DNA of 64,000 bases, taken from Longitalea arenae (GTDB taxonomy: Bacteria; Bacteroidota; Bacteroidia; Chitinophagales; Chitinophagaceae). How positions within the stretch are numbered: position 1 is the stretch's first letter; each line of letters opens with the position of its first letter. Positions 41,878 through 53,100 of the stretch are shown in pieces. The DNA is taken from the NCBI RefSeq assembly GCF_016924755.1, contig NZ_JAFFJX010000002.1:620001-684000 (forward strand), given 5' to 3'. The position numbers and the translations under genes were made by a program. The notes beneath the pieces were generated by a model. That model had not been told where the DNA came from. It ran no database searches and saw only the letters and a list, made by a program, of their open reading frames with translations.

Positions 41878-44800
41878 ATGAAAATCATTGCTTGCAAGCG
41901 CCTGCATTTCCCTGCCGTAGCCCCCTATGGTAAGCGATCCGGAAAACGGCGTATGAACCAAACGATCTTAGTTATGAAACTAACTTTGATTTTACTAACT
42001 GCTGCCTTTTGCACTGCTGCCGCAAATGGCCTTTCCCAAACCGTCACTTTATCAGCCAATAATGCTACTGTACAGGAGATCATGGCTGCCGTTCGAAAGC
42101 AGACCGGCTATGTTTTCTTCTATCAGAAGAACACGCTCAACGGCGCGAAAAAAGTGACCGTAACTGCGCGGCAACTGCCCGTCAGTGAATTCCTCAGCCT
42201 TGCATTTAAAGAGCAGCCATTCAACTGGTCTATCGAAAACCAAACGATCATTCTCGAGAGCAAACCCATTACGCCGCCCAGGCCGGCCATGCAGCTGCAT
42301 CTTGAAAATCCTTTAGCGCCCATCAAAATTCAGGTGCTCGATGAAAATGGGAAGCAGTTATCCGGCGCTTCTGTTTCTGTGGATAAGACAAGCAAAATGG
42401 GGCTTACCAATAAAGAGGGTATAGCAACCCTGGATGTTTCTGCCGGGGATGTGGTGATCATATCCTATGTAGGATTCGAGAACAGGCAGGTGCGCATCAC
42501 AGAAGAAACGATCAAAGGACAGCTATTAACGGTGACACTGCAGCTAAAGCAATCTACGCTGGATGATATTGTGGTGATCGGTTATGGCACCCAGCGTAAA
42601 AGCGATGTAACGGGTTCGCTCACCCGGGTCACTGAACAAACCATCAGGGAGCGCCCTGTAATGAACGTTGCCCAGGCGCTGCAAGGTAAGGCGTCGGGCC
42701 TGAACGTTTCTTCCAATATCAAACCCGGTGAAATGCCGGCTATCCGTATCCGCGGTACCCGTTCCGCCAATGCTTCGAACGATCCCTTATATGTGGTAGA
42801 TGGTATTCCCATCGTATCGCAATTGGGTGTTTCTTCTTTTTCGGTGAATGACCTCAATCCAAACGATATTGCATCCGTGGAGATCCTCAAGGATGCTTCC
42901 GCCACCGCAATCTATGGTTCGCGGGGCGCCAACGGGGTCGTGCTGATCACCACCCGGAAAGGCGCAAAAGGAAAAGTGACCCTTGGTTTTAATTCGAACC
43001 TGACCCTCGACAGCTATAAAGACCTGGCCGATCGCCTCACCGGTGGTGCGTATATCGACAGGTTGCGCTATGCCTTGATCAATGGCCGCAGATACCAGGC
43101 GGGCAATCCCGGCGACCTGAATGTGGCGCCCGTGTTTTGGTATCCCGATCCGCGTTTAGACAGCGCCAATTTCCCTGCTTCGCAGATCACCAACAACTAT
43201 TCGGAACTGTTAGCCGCAACCATGAAGGGCTATGCCTGGAATCCGGATGGAACGGTAGCCATGCGGCCTACTACGGAAGATGAACGCGCCATGGGCTGGC
43301 CCGATCTGGTGCCCGATTATAATTCCAGCCGCATTCCTACTTATGACTGGATCGGCGCCGCTACCCGCACCGGTGTAACGCATACTCACCAATTGTCGAT
43401 TTCCGCCGGAAACGACATATCCAAACTCTATATGTCACTCGGTTATAACAAACAGTCGGGTGTACAACGCGACCAGGATTTTAACCGCTTCAACCTGAAC
43501 CTGAATGGCGAGGTAGCTGCTACAAAATGGTTTACGTTGGGCTTGTCGATGCTCGCTTCGCTGGCGAAGCAGAACTTTGGCATGAACGATAACATGACCA
43601 ATACAGGAGCGAAAGACCTGTTTGGCAGGGCTACCAATATGTTTCCCTGGGCTTCTCCTACAGACAGTACCGGCGCCTTTGTAAGGAACCCGGGCGGTAA
43701 TCTCAGTAACTGGAACCCGCTGATAGATATCGGCCAGTCGATCAATGAACGGCGCGCTGCTGCCGCTTTCTCGAACCTGCATGCAGAGATCAAATTCACG
43801 CCCTGGTTAAAGTACCGCGTGAATTTCGGCGCGCAGCTCAGAAATACGCGCAATGGTTCCTGGACGGGCCCCGAGGTTACTTCGCATTTGAGCGCAAGGG
43901 CCAACACGGCCAGTTATGAACGGGAGGAACATTTTTCCTGGATCGTAGAGAACCTCTTGTATTTCGACAAGTCATTCGGTAATGCGCATAAGCTGGGCGT
44001 AACCTTGTTGCAATCTTCCCAGCATTCGCGCAGGGAACGCACCAGCACCAGCGTAAGCGGCACCGTGATCCCGCTGAGCAGGTGGTATGATCTCGGCTCC
44101 AATACGGCAGGCAATCCCAGCATTGGGACCGGGTTCACCGAAAACAAATTAAGCTCCTTTATGGGCCGGGTGAATTATACCTTGTTCAACAAATACCTGC
44201 TTACTGCATCGGGCCGTTATGACGGATCGTCGGTTTTGGCGCCAGGCCATAAATGGGCATTCTTCCCATCTTTTGCCCTTGCCTGGAAAATGCAGGAAGA
44301 GCGTTTCCTGGAAAAGATCAGCTGGTTGAATGAATTGAAACCACGCATAGGCTATGGCGTAACCGGCAACTCCTCTGTGGATCCCTATACTACTTCAGGT
44401 CCCTTAAGCCGTAATAATTATGCTTTTGGTGCTGTGCCTGCCATCGGTTTTCTGCCGCAATCGGCAAAGAACCCTGACCTCGGCTGGGAGAAGACCGCCC
44501 AAACCAATATCGGTATTGATTTCACTGTGCTGGACAACCGCATCTCCGGTTCTGTTGAATATTATACGCAAAACACTTCAGACCTGATCTTTGAGCGAAG
44601 TTTACCAGCTGTTTCCGGTTATGTGACCAAGCTCATGAACATTGGCAAATCGAAGAACCGCGGTGTTGAAGTAACGCTGAACACAGTGAATGTGAAGAAG
44701 GGTGATTTTACCTGGAGCACTGAAATGAACTGGAGCCGCAATAGAGAAGAGATCGTAGAGTTGATCAATGGTAAAGAAGACATGCTGGCGGCACGCCGGT

Positions 44801-45507
44801 TCATCGGCCAGCCCTGGCAGGTATTCTATCAGCTGCAAAGTGATGGCATCTGGGGCAGTAACAACAAAGACCTGGCTGAAATGGCCCAGTTCAAAACGAT
44901 AGGCGGATTGGATTTCAGGCCAGGTACCGTGAAAGTAGTTGATCAGAACGGCGACTATAAAATAACTGCTGAAGATTATGTGATCAGGGGAACGCCCCGC
45001 CCAAAATGGTATGGTGGCATTACCAACACTTTCAGGTATAAAGGCTTTGCCCTGAGTTCGTTTATTTATGCCCGGGTGGGACAAACCTATTTTGGCGGCT
45101 TTCAGGGTGTCTTCGGCCAGGATTTCGGCAATATGTGGAGCTGGAACAACCAGCAGGGGAAATGGCCGTTGCCGGTCTTGGGCGCCAGCGCTATCACCAA
45201 TATTTCCGCTGCTACGCAATACCAGGATGGTTCCTTTGCCATCGTGCGCAATATCTCTTTACTCTACGATGTGCCGGCTAAAGTGCTCAATTTAGTAAAG
45301 ATGAAAAGCCTGCAACTGAATGTACAGGTATTGAACCCCTTCATTATCGGCGGCAAACTGGTAAAGCTGGGCATCAATCCTGATGATGAAACCGAATGGA
45401 CAGACGAATCTTCACCCAATTCATTTACCACATCACCCAACGGTGGCATGAATAACAACAGTGTTCTGCCCCGCAGCATTGTATTTGGAGTCAGAGCCTC
45501 TTTCTAA
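41878..45507 (+). CDS. SusC-family TonB-dependent transducer with N-terminal STN signalling domain
   Basis: A 1209-residue protein from the ATG at 41878 (two TTG codons precede it). It has an unusually long N-terminal extension before the signal peptide (~30-50, VMKLTLILLTAAFC). Next is the STN domain (~55-110, VTLSANNATVQEIMAAVRKQTGYVFFYQ), then the carboxypeptidase-regulatory-like domain (~145-220), the plug with LQGKASGLNV and IRIRGTRSANASNDPLYVVDG, and the barrel ending FGVRASF. The STN domain talks to FecR, so this protein both transports and senses its ligand. It is the only one of the six SusC proteins with STN, in keeping with its position after FecI and FecR. Confidence 0.95.
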   Translation: MKIIACKRLHFPAVAPYGKRSGKRRMNQTILVMKLTLILLTAAFCTAAANGLSQTVTLSANNATVQEIMAAVRKQTGYVFFYQKNTLNGAKKVTVTARQLPVSEFLSLAFKEQPFNWSIENQTIILESKPITPPRPAMQLHLENPLAPIKIQVLDENGKQLSGASVSVDKTSKMGLTNKEGIATLDVSAGDVVIISYVGFENRQVRITEETIKGQLLTVTLQLKQSTLDDIVVIGYGTQRKSDVTGSLTRVTEQTIRERPVMNVAQALQGKASGLNVSSNIKPGEMPAIRIRGTRSANASNDPLYVVDGIPIVSQLGVSSFSVNDLNPNDIASVEILKDASATAIYGSRGANGVVLITTRKGAKGKVTLGFNSNLTLDSYKDLADRLTGGAYIDRLRYALINGRRYQAGNPGDLNVAPVFWYPDPRLDSANFPASQITNNYSELLAATMKGYAWNPDGTVAMRPTTEDERAMGWPDLVPDYNSSRIPTYDWIGAATRTGVTHTHQLSISAGNDISKLYMSLGYNKQSGVQRDQDFNRFNLNLNGEVAATKWFTLGLSMLASLAKQNFGMNDNMTNTGAKDLFGRATNMFPWASPTDSTGAFVRNPGGNLSNWNPLIDIGQSINERRAAAAFSNLHAEIKFTPWLKYRVNFGAQLRNTRNGSWTGPEVTSHLSARANTASYEREEHFSWIVENLLYFDKSFGNAHKLGVTLLQSSQHSRRERTSTSVSGTVIPLSRWYDLGSNTAGNPSIGTGFTENKLSSFMGRVNYTLFNKYLLTASGRYDGSSVLAPGHKWAFFPSFALAWKMQEERFLEKISWLNELKPRIGYGVTGNSSVDPYTTSGPLSRNNYAFGAVPAIGFLPQSAKNPDLGWEKTAQTNIGIDFTVLDNRISGSVEYYTQNTSDLIFERSLPAVSGYVTKLMNIGKSKNRGVEVTLNTVNVKKGDFTWSTEMNWSRNREEIVELINGKEDMLAARRFIGQPWQVFYQLQSDGIWGSNNKDLAEMAQFKTIGGLDFRPGTVKVVDQNGDYKITAEDYVIRGTPRPKWYGGITNTFRYKGFALSSFIYARVGQTYFGGFQGVFGQDFGNMWSWNNQQGKWPLPVLGASAITNISAATQYQDGSFAIVRNISLLYDVPAKVLNLVKMKSLQLNVQVLNPFIIGGKLVKLGINPDDETEWTDESSPNSFTTSPNGGMNNNSVLPRSIVFGVRASF

Positions 45508-45562
45508 ACAGGCGTGGCCCACCTTACGCGTGTGCCGCAGCTCATAAATAGCGAACAAGCAT

Positions 45563-47713
45563 ATGAAAAAATTATTCATCATATCTATTATAGCGATACC
45601 TGCCATATTAGGGTCCTGCAAGAAATTTCTAAATGAAAAACAGGTATCAAATCTCACCCAGGATTATTACAATACCGAGGAAGGGTTGAATGCACTTATC
45701 AATGGATTATACATCTATGCCCGGATAAAACATGAGTGGGATGGCAGTGGAGTTCGCCTCACCCAGGCCGAAACAGATGCCTATATGGCGGCGAACAATA
45801 CCTTCGCCACCATGACTGCGGCGCGTTATGGTTCAAATATCAGTACGATCGCCGGTAATACCAATAGTTACATTGGCGCCACCAACAGCACATTTGCGCC
45901 CATGGGAGCTTACCCGCATATCAATAATTGCAATATTGCATTGGAAGTGATCGATGAGCTGAAACCGGGTAAGTTTGCTTCAGATGAAACCTACCGGAAA
46001 ACAAGAAGGGCTGAGATCCTTGTATTGCGGGCCTGGGCCTATTATCTTATTTCGAATCAGCTCGGCGATGTGCCCATGTCGCTTACGGCCAAACGCGAGG
46101 ATAATGGCATTTACTATTATCCGAAGGTGAAGCTGGAGGAGATCTACAAACAGATCATCAGCGATATGCGCGAAGCCTACGCAACCCTGCCGGTGAATGT
46201 GCAGGACAGGGGACGCATCTCAAAACTCGCAGCAGGGCATTTCCTGGCCAAATTGTATTTGAACAGGGCACAGGCAGCCGGCTTTAATAACAGCGGAGAG
46301 CCACACCTTAAAACGTTGTATAAAGGTACCGTAGCTACCGACCTCGATTCCTGTATTGCTATTGCTACAGAAGTGATCAATGCCGCCGGTGGAGTGGCCG
46401 GGCTGGCCCCTGATTACTGGACGCTTTTCGACCCCAAGGTGTCGGAAACAAATCCGCATAAAGAAGTATTATGGGCTGCCCAGTTCGATGTGAATACCTC
46501 CCTGCATGCCCGCTTTGGCAACCGCTCGGTGAACTATCATACGGGTAATTATACCGATGCCACCGGGGTGGCCCGTTCGATGGCCTATGGCCGCCCGTTC
46601 GGTACTTTCAAGGCGACTGATTTCGGGTATGATGTCTTTGCTGATAAAGTGAATGATTCGCGCTACTATAAAACATTTCAGTACGAATACATCAGTAATG
46701 CAAACACGTCGTTCACCTGGAGCCCCGCTGCCGCTGCCTGGTGGAATGCCAATAAACCGGCGGGGGAGCCTGCGGTCACAGCCGGCAGCCGGAGGGCCGT
46801 GCCCGGTAAAAGAGCCCTGATCTACCTGGAGAATCAAATGCATGAAGCGCTCGATTCTACCATGGTAATGAGCCAGCCTTACCAGTTCATAGTGCGGTGG
46901 ATAAAGTCGGCGCTTACCGGCCGCCTCTATTACCGGCTTAATTACAATCAGAATTCGCTCGGGCTGAACACCGGGGTGCCGGCGCCTTACCTGTCGGTAA
47001 AAAAGTATGTAGACCCATTACGCGGCGGCAGTGCCGACGAAAGTAATTTCGATAGTGAGCTGGGAACAAGGGATGCCATTCTGATGCGCCTGGGTGAAAC
47101 CTATCTGATCCGGGCTGAAGCGTATGGCCGTAAAGGTATGTATGCCGATGCACTCGCCGATATCAATGTACTCCGGCAGCGCGCTGCTTATAAAAATGGC
47201 GAGAACCGCCCTGCAGTGCTCGTGGAATGGGAACCCAAAGCGGCTGCACTCTCAGCACCGGAAAAAGCAGCCCCATACCCGGCAAGCGGAAATTCGTACA
47301 ATGCCATCCGGGCTACGGAAGACCATTTTACGCCGGGCACTCCCCAGGCGCTGGCCGAGCATTATATTCCTACCGTTAGCAGCAAGCAGGACATGTTCAT
47401 TCATTTTATCTATAATGAAAAGACAAGGGAAATGCTGGCCGAAGGCACCCTGTGGGAAGACCTGCACAATGCCGGTATTTTATATGAACGCACTATTTAC
47501 CTGAACCAGATGGCATCGCCATTGACCGGTCTCTGGCCCGTGGCCTACAATACGGTTAATGGTAATGGTCAGAACGGCAATGGGAAAGGACAAATGAAAA
47601 AGGAATTTACCTTCCGGCCATGGCCCAGCGATTACCTGCAACTGCTTACCGATGCCGAAGGTGATCCGCTGGATGCTGCTGCCATGCAGGCCTATCAGAA
47701 CCCGGGGTACTAA
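45563..47713 (+). CDS. Large SusD/RagB-family lipoprotein
   Basis: A 716-residue SusD, much larger than the others here (481-590). Lipobox LGSC (Cys19) followed by KKFLNEKQVSNLT. The helical core has RRAEILVLRAWAYYLISNQLGDVPMSL and the C-terminal half FIHFIYNEKTREMLAEGTLWEDLHNAGI. The extra length lies mainly in the middle and C-terminal parts. It is the partner of the STN-SusC 55 bases upstream. A hairpin (47732-47770) follows its stop and may separate it from the rest of operon B. Confidence 0.94.
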   Translation: MKKLFIISIIAIPAILGSCKKFLNEKQVSNLTQDYYNTEEGLNALINGLYIYARIKHEWDGSGVRLTQAETDAYMAANNTFATMTAARYGSNISTIAGNTNSYIGATNSTFAPMGAYPHINNCNIALEVIDELKPGKFASDETYRKTRRAEILVLRAWAYYLISNQLGDVPMSLTAKREDNGIYYYPKVKLEEIYKQIISDMREAYATLPVNVQDRGRISKLAAGHFLAKLYLNRAQAAGFNNSGEPHLKTLYKGTVATDLDSCIAIATEVINAAGGVAGLAPDYWTLFDPKVSETNPHKEVLWAAQFDVNTSLHARFGNRSVNYHTGNYTDATGVARSMAYGRPFGTFKATDFGYDVFADKVNDSRYYKTFQYEYISNANTSFTWSPAAAAWWNANKPAGEPAVTAGSRRAVPGKRALIYLENQMHEALDSTMVMSQPYQFIVRWIKSALTGRLYYRLNYNQNSLGLNTGVPAPYLSVKKYVDPLRGGSADESNFDSELGTRDAILMRLGETYLIRAEAYGRKGMYADALADINVLRQRAAYKNGENRPAVLVEWEPKAAALSAPEKAAPYPASGNSYNAIRATEDHFTPGTPQALAEHYIPTVSSKQDMFIHFIYNEKTREMLAEGTLWEDLHNAGILYERTIYLNQMASPLTGLWPVAYNTVNGNGQNGNGKGQMKKEFTFRPWPSDYLQLLTDAEGDPLDAAAMQAYQNPGY

Positions 47714-47731
47714 AGCTCCAATCTAATAAAG

Positions 47732-47770
47732 GGGCAGGAAGACCTGTAGTGCACCACAGCGTTCCTGCCC
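47732..47770 (+). terminator. Long hairpin after the large SusD gene
   Basis: GGGCAGGAA (47732-47740) and TTCCTGCCC (47762-47770) form a perfect 9-pair stem 18 bases after the stop. The 21-base loop has a second small palindrome (CTGT...ACAG around GTGCAC). No T run follows, so it may be an mRNA-processing or partial-termination element rather than a full intrinsic terminator. Confidence 0.6.
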
Positions 47771-47935
47771 GATCAGTATGATATGTGCACCTGACAGGCC
47801 GGTATTAATTCCATGGAACCGTCGGGTAGACTTTGCCATTGAGTGTTTAAATAGCTGTAGCCACCGTACAGGCTGCAGGTGGGCATCCTTTGTCCTGAAC
47901 ACCTATTAATTGCTTAAGAGAAAAACGATTGCTAT

Positions 47936-50173
47936 ATGAGATATGCTGTGTACCTGGTGACAGCATGGCTGCTGCTGGCTGCCTGTAAAAAACAGTTCAA
48001 TGATTATTATGACCGTCCCGGCTCGCTGGAGCCTCCAGTATACCAGCAACTGGAAGCAAGAGGAAATTTCAAACACTTACTGGCTGCCATAGATAAAGCC
48101 GGGTATAAAGAAATTCTGTCGGCCGCCGGCTATTGGACCTTTTTTGCGCCGCATGATTCCGCTTTCCAGCTTTATCTAACATCAAAGAACCTGAGCAGTG
48201 TTGAGGAGCTGGATGCAGAGAGCTGCCGCCAGATCGTCACCTATAGCCTTGTGTATAATGCCTTCCGCAAAGAAAGGCTCGATGATTACCAGGGTGCAAC
48301 AGGTTGGGTGCCTTCCGCAGCATTCAAGCGGCGCACGGCCAATTACACGTTTGTTTATAATGGAACCGATACCAGCGGAAAGGCGATCAAGGTAATTGCT
48401 TCGAACCGGAATGGCGTCAGCTATTCGGATATAGATAATAATAACAAGTACCTGCCTTATTTCACCGATGCGTTCATGGCGAGCAATAATCTCACCGCGG
48501 CAGATTATAATTACTTTTATCCCAAAACGCCCTATACCGGTTTTAATGTAGCGGATGCCATTGTTACCGAACAGGATATACCGGCAGAGAATGGGATCAT
48601 TCATGTAGTGAATAAGGTGATCACCGTACTGCCTTCCATCGATCAGTACCTCCGGGGTAAACCGGAATACAGCCTCTTCAAAACGTTGTTTGATAAATTC
48701 CTGGTGCAATATGTGTTGAACCAGGCCGTCACCCGGCGTTACCGGGCCACTACAGGAAGCACCGATAACGTATATACCAAGATCTATTCCGCGCCATTCG
48801 GTTCCCTGGCCTTTTCGCTGAACAATGAAAATCATCTGATCCCCGGCAACGATGCACAAAAGGAAGGGTATACGATATTCGCGCCTGAGAACGAGGTATT
48901 GGAAAAATATATCCGGGAGGTACTGCTGGAACATTATCCGCCCGGCACCAGCCTGAACGATGTGCCGGTGAGTATTGTATATGACTTCATCAATGCCCAC
49001 TTATGGCAAAAAGCGGTTTGGCCAAGCAAATTCAATGCAACCACCAATTATTTGGGCGAAGAAGCGCGCTTTGATCCGGCAACCAATATCACCGACCGGC
49101 AATTGCTAAGTAATGGCATTTTCTATGGCACCAACAAAGTGCAGGAATCGAATGTATTTACCAGTGTTTATGGAAGGGCATACCTGGATCCGGCTTACTC
49201 GATGATGACGAAACTCCTGAATTTCGAAATGAAGTCTGTAGTAGCTGATATCGGCCGCGACTTTACCGTTTTCATGATCAGTGATACGATGTTACGCGCG
49301 GCTGGTTATACGAATGAACCTGCTGCGAGCAATAATATCTATGAACAATACAGGTTTACACCGCCGCCTGGTTCCACCATTCCTGCCGCAATCGGCGCTA
49401 CCGCAAGAAACCGTTTGTTGCGGATCCTGAATATGCATATAGTGCCGGCCAAAGTATTGAATGATTTTTCCGGAGAAGGGATGGCCATGACTTTAGGTGG
49501 CGAGTTTATCGGTTTTAAGAATAATACCCTGTTTGCTTCCGGTAATGTAGAAGCTGCTGAAACGGTAACCGTGGGCAGTTCCAAAACAGCCAGGAATGGC
49601 CGCGTATATTATATAAATAAACCATTGCTTTTTAGCGAAAGCATGGCGGGGGCGCCGCTTGAAAAACTGGCTGCCACACCAACACCGTCCACTTCACCGT
49701 ACAATTATTTTTTTGAATTCCTCAAAAGTTCCAGCATCTGGAACAGTGCCACCAAAGAGATCACAGGGATTGCCAATGGCAGTTTTTATACATTGTTCGT
49801 TCCAACCAATGCCGCCATCCGGCAGGCGGTGCGCGACCGGATGCTGCCCGGCGATGCAGTGACCGGTGCGCCCAATTTCAATGCCGCTACCCAAACCAAT
49901 TTTGATAAAGAGTTAGTAGTACGTTTTATTCATCACCATTTTCTCGACCGGCGAACGGTGGCAGCCGATGGCGAAGAAAGCGGTTCCATGCCAACCGTGC
50001 TGCGCACGAACCTTGGCGATCCTACCACGGTATTTGTAAACAATTTACCGGGTCACCTGCAATTGAAAGATATGAACGATCGTACCGCCACGGTGATCTC
50101 TTCTGCCAGCACTTACCTTGGCAACAGGATCGTGATACACCTTATTGACAATTATCTAAAATACACCTTTTAA
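47936..50173 (+). CDS. Four-unit fasciclin-domain lipoprotein
   Basis: A 745-residue lipoprotein with lipobox LAAC (Cys17) followed by KKQFNDYYDRPG. FAS1-like units can be seen at ~40-235 (WTFFAPHDSAF...IIHVVNKVITVLP), ~240-425 (YTIFAPENEVLEKYI), ~425-565 (FTVFMISDTMLRAAGY) and ~590-745 (FYTLFVPTNAAIRQAV...IVIHLIDNYLKYTF). It starts a Fas-SusC-SusD series and its first half matches the layout of the gene at 1880. The stop is only 9 bases before susC, which makes cotranslation likely. Function inferred: surface ligand binding or adhesion. Confidence 0.87.
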   Translation: MRYAVYLVTAWLLLAACKKQFNDYYDRPGSLEPPVYQQLEARGNFKHLLAAIDKAGYKEILSAAGYWTFFAPHDSAFQLYLTSKNLSSVEELDAESCRQIVTYSLVYNAFRKERLDDYQGATGWVPSAAFKRRTANYTFVYNGTDTSGKAIKVIASNRNGVSYSDIDNNNKYLPYFTDAFMASNNLTAADYNYFYPKTPYTGFNVADAIVTEQDIPAENGIIHVVNKVITVLPSIDQYLRGKPEYSLFKTLFDKFLVQYVLNQAVTRRYRATTGSTDNVYTKIYSAPFGSLAFSLNNENHLIPGNDAQKEGYTIFAPENEVLEKYIREVLLEHYPPGTSLNDVPVSIVYDFINAHLWQKAVWPSKFNATTNYLGEEARFDPATNITDRQLLSNGIFYGTNKVQESNVFTSVYGRAYLDPAYSMMTKLLNFEMKSVVADIGRDFTVFMISDTMLRAAGYTNEPAASNNIYEQYRFTPPPGSTIPAAIGATARNRLLRILNMHIVPAKVLNDFSGEGMAMTLGGEFIGFKNNTLFASGNVEAAETVTVGSSKTARNGRVYYINKPLLFSESMAGAPLEKLAATPTPSTSPYNYFFEFLKSSSIWNSATKEITGIANGSFYTLFVPTNAAIRQAVRDRMLPGDAVTGAPNFNAATQTNFDKELVVRFIHHHFLDRRTVAADGEESGSMPTVLRTNLGDPTTVFVNNLPGHLQLKDMNDRTATVISSASTYLGNRIVIHLIDNYLKYTF

Positions 50174-50182
50174 TACGCTGCT

Positions 50183-53100
50183 ATGAAAAAGCTTTATAAA
50201 CGATACTGCTTACTGTTATTCCTGCTGCCTTTGGGGTGTATGGGCTTGCAGGCGCAAAGTGCTGGCGCCGCCGGCGACCAGCTGGTGATCCGCGGTAAGG
50301 TAACCGATAAAAAGACCAAAGAAGCCATGCAGGGTGTATCTGTATCTGAAATGGATAAGGACGGCCGATTTGTTAAAGGTGCGGTAACGGATATCGAAGG
50401 GAACTATATTTTGAAGATCACCAATCCCAAAAACAGGATCTCTGTATCCTACGTCGGTTACAGATCAGTGTCGGTTAATATCAATGGAAGAACGACCATC
50501 CATTTCCAACTGGAAATCGGCGGGGCCGATTTTGAGGAAGTGATCGTTACCGCCAGCCGCGGCGTTGATAATGGCCTGGGTAATACTTCCCAGCGCAAAT
50601 TGACCACATCCGTAGCCACGATTGCCGCCAAACAGATGGAAGAAATGCAGGCGGTAAGTATCGACCAGGCATTACAGGGCCGGCTGGCAGGGGTTGATAT
50701 TACAGCCAGCAGCGGCGATCCCGGCGCTGCCATGAATATCCGCATCCGCGGGGTATCTTCCATTAACTCAACCGGTAATCCTTTGATCGTTGTGGATGGC
50801 ATGCCTTATGAAACGGAGATCCCGAGCGACTTCAATTTCGGCACGGCCGACGAACAGGGTTATGCGCAGTTGCTGAACATTTCACCGGCCGATATCAATA
50901 CCATCACCGTGTTGAAAGATGCGGCAGCTACAGCAGTATGGGGAAGCCGGGCGGCCAATGGCGTGCTGGTCATTACTACCAAAAGAGGTTCGCGGGGCAG
51001 GCCAAGTCTTTCTTACACCTTTAAAGGATCTGCGGCCATTCTGCCCAATGCCATTCCCATGCTCAATGGCGATCAGTATTCAACCCTGATCCCCGAAGCC
51101 TATATGAACCGTAACGGACTTTCGCTGAATACGCAGAGCGCCCGTGAATTCAATTATGATCCCAACGATCCCTACTGGTTCTATAATTACAGCAATAATA
51201 TCAACTGGGTAGATGCCATCAGCCGCCAGGGATTCCTGCATGATCATACATTGTCGATGAGCGGCGGCGGTGAAAAAGCGCGCTATTATGCATCCATTGG
51301 TTATTTCGATCAGAAAGGAACGACCATCGGCACTGCTCTCAATCGCATCAACACGCGTATCAATCTCGACTATACGATCTCTGACCGCATAAAAACCTTT
51401 ACCAGCATTTCTTATACCCATACCAACCAGCGCCGCAATTACCTGAGCTCGAACGATGGCGCCATCCGCGGCGTTGCTTACCTAAAGATGCCGAATATGA
51501 GCGTATTTGAATATGATGAACTGGGCAATCTTACACCTAATTATTTTTCGCCATCGTCGAATGTACAGGGATCATACAGCCGTATCTACAACCCGGTGGC
51601 CATGGCATCGGAAGCGAAATACAATGTTCTGGGCGAACGGATTGTACCGCGTTTCCAGGTGGAGTACGCGCTTGTCAGGAATTTATTGCGGGCCACGTTT
51701 GATGTCTTGTTCGATATCAATAATACGCAGAACAGCAGTTTTCTGCCGCAGGTAGCTACCGGCAGGCCCAATACCGAAACAGTCGTTAACCGTGCCTACA
51801 ATGGCGATATTGATATGTTTGGGGTAACCACCCGTACCAGCCTCTCATACACCCCTATACTTAAAAATACAGATCATAACCTCGCCGCCTCCCTGAACAT
51901 TTTTACGAATGATTTCAAATCGGTGAACCAGGAGCTCATGACCTCCAATACCGCATCTTCCTTACTGGTTGATCCTGCCGTGCCATCGCGTACCCAGAAT
52001 GCAGAATTGCAGGCTGTATCGGGCAGCAGCCAGACCCGCTCCATAGGCACTGTAGTGGAAGTGCGGTATGATTACAAGGATAAGTACCTGTTTTCGGCTA
52101 CCCTGCGGGGCGATGGCAACTCCCGGTTCGGACCGGCCTACCGTTATGGCTTATTCCCCGGCGGTTCTTTTGCCTGGCGGATCTCCGATGAATCGTTCAT
52201 GAAAAGCTTTAAATACCTCGATGATCTGCGTTTCAGGCTCAGTTATGCGCTGGCCGGTAATGCACCCCGGCGGGATTATAGTTTCTATAATACCTACAGT
52301 ACCTATGGCACCAGTTACCTGGGCAGCAACGGCGTGTATCCATCATCCATGGAATTGCAGAACCTGCGCTGGGAAACGGTGCATGGCTTCAATACCGGTT
52401 TTAATATCTCCCTGTTCAAAGGCCGTTTACGCGCCGATGTTGACCTGTACCGTAACAGAACAAAAGACCTTTTTTTCGATAACCTGCAGATCGCTTCATT
52501 CACCGGTTTCAGTACCGTGAACATGAACGTGGGCACCATGGATAACCAGGGCTGGGAACTGGCTGTATGGACGCAGCCTTATAAAAAAGGCGATCTCACC
52601 ATCGGCTTCGATCTTAATATCAGCAATAACCAGAATATCATTCGCGCTATCTCGGAATTCTACCCCAGTACCAAAGGAGATGTGGGTAATAATGGCGAAT
52701 ACATGCGCAAGCTGCAGATCGATAATCCATTTGGTTCTTTCTATGGCTTCAGGTATAAAGGGGTTTATGCAGACCAGGCGGCTACCATTGCCCGGGGCGC
52801 CGATGGCAAACCGGTGATCAGTCCGAACGGCCAGGAAGTGTACATGCGTTTCAATTACCCCTCGGCCGATTATATCTTTCAGCCGGGTGATGCCATCTAT
52901 GAAGATATCAATCACGATGGTAATATCAATTATATGGATGTGGTTTACCTCGGTAACAGCAATCCAAAACTTGCAGGTGGTTTTGGTCTGTCCATCACGT
53001 ACAGGAAGATCAAAATATCATCGTTCTTCAGTTTCCGCTACGATTATGATATCGTGAATGCCACCAAGATGAACACCAGCAGCATGCATGATTTCGATAA

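Noticed and set aside
48182..49000. Minus-strand frame of 272 codons opposite the fasciclin gene
   Set aside because: Antisense shadow; the plus-strand frame has lipobox and FAS1 motifs.
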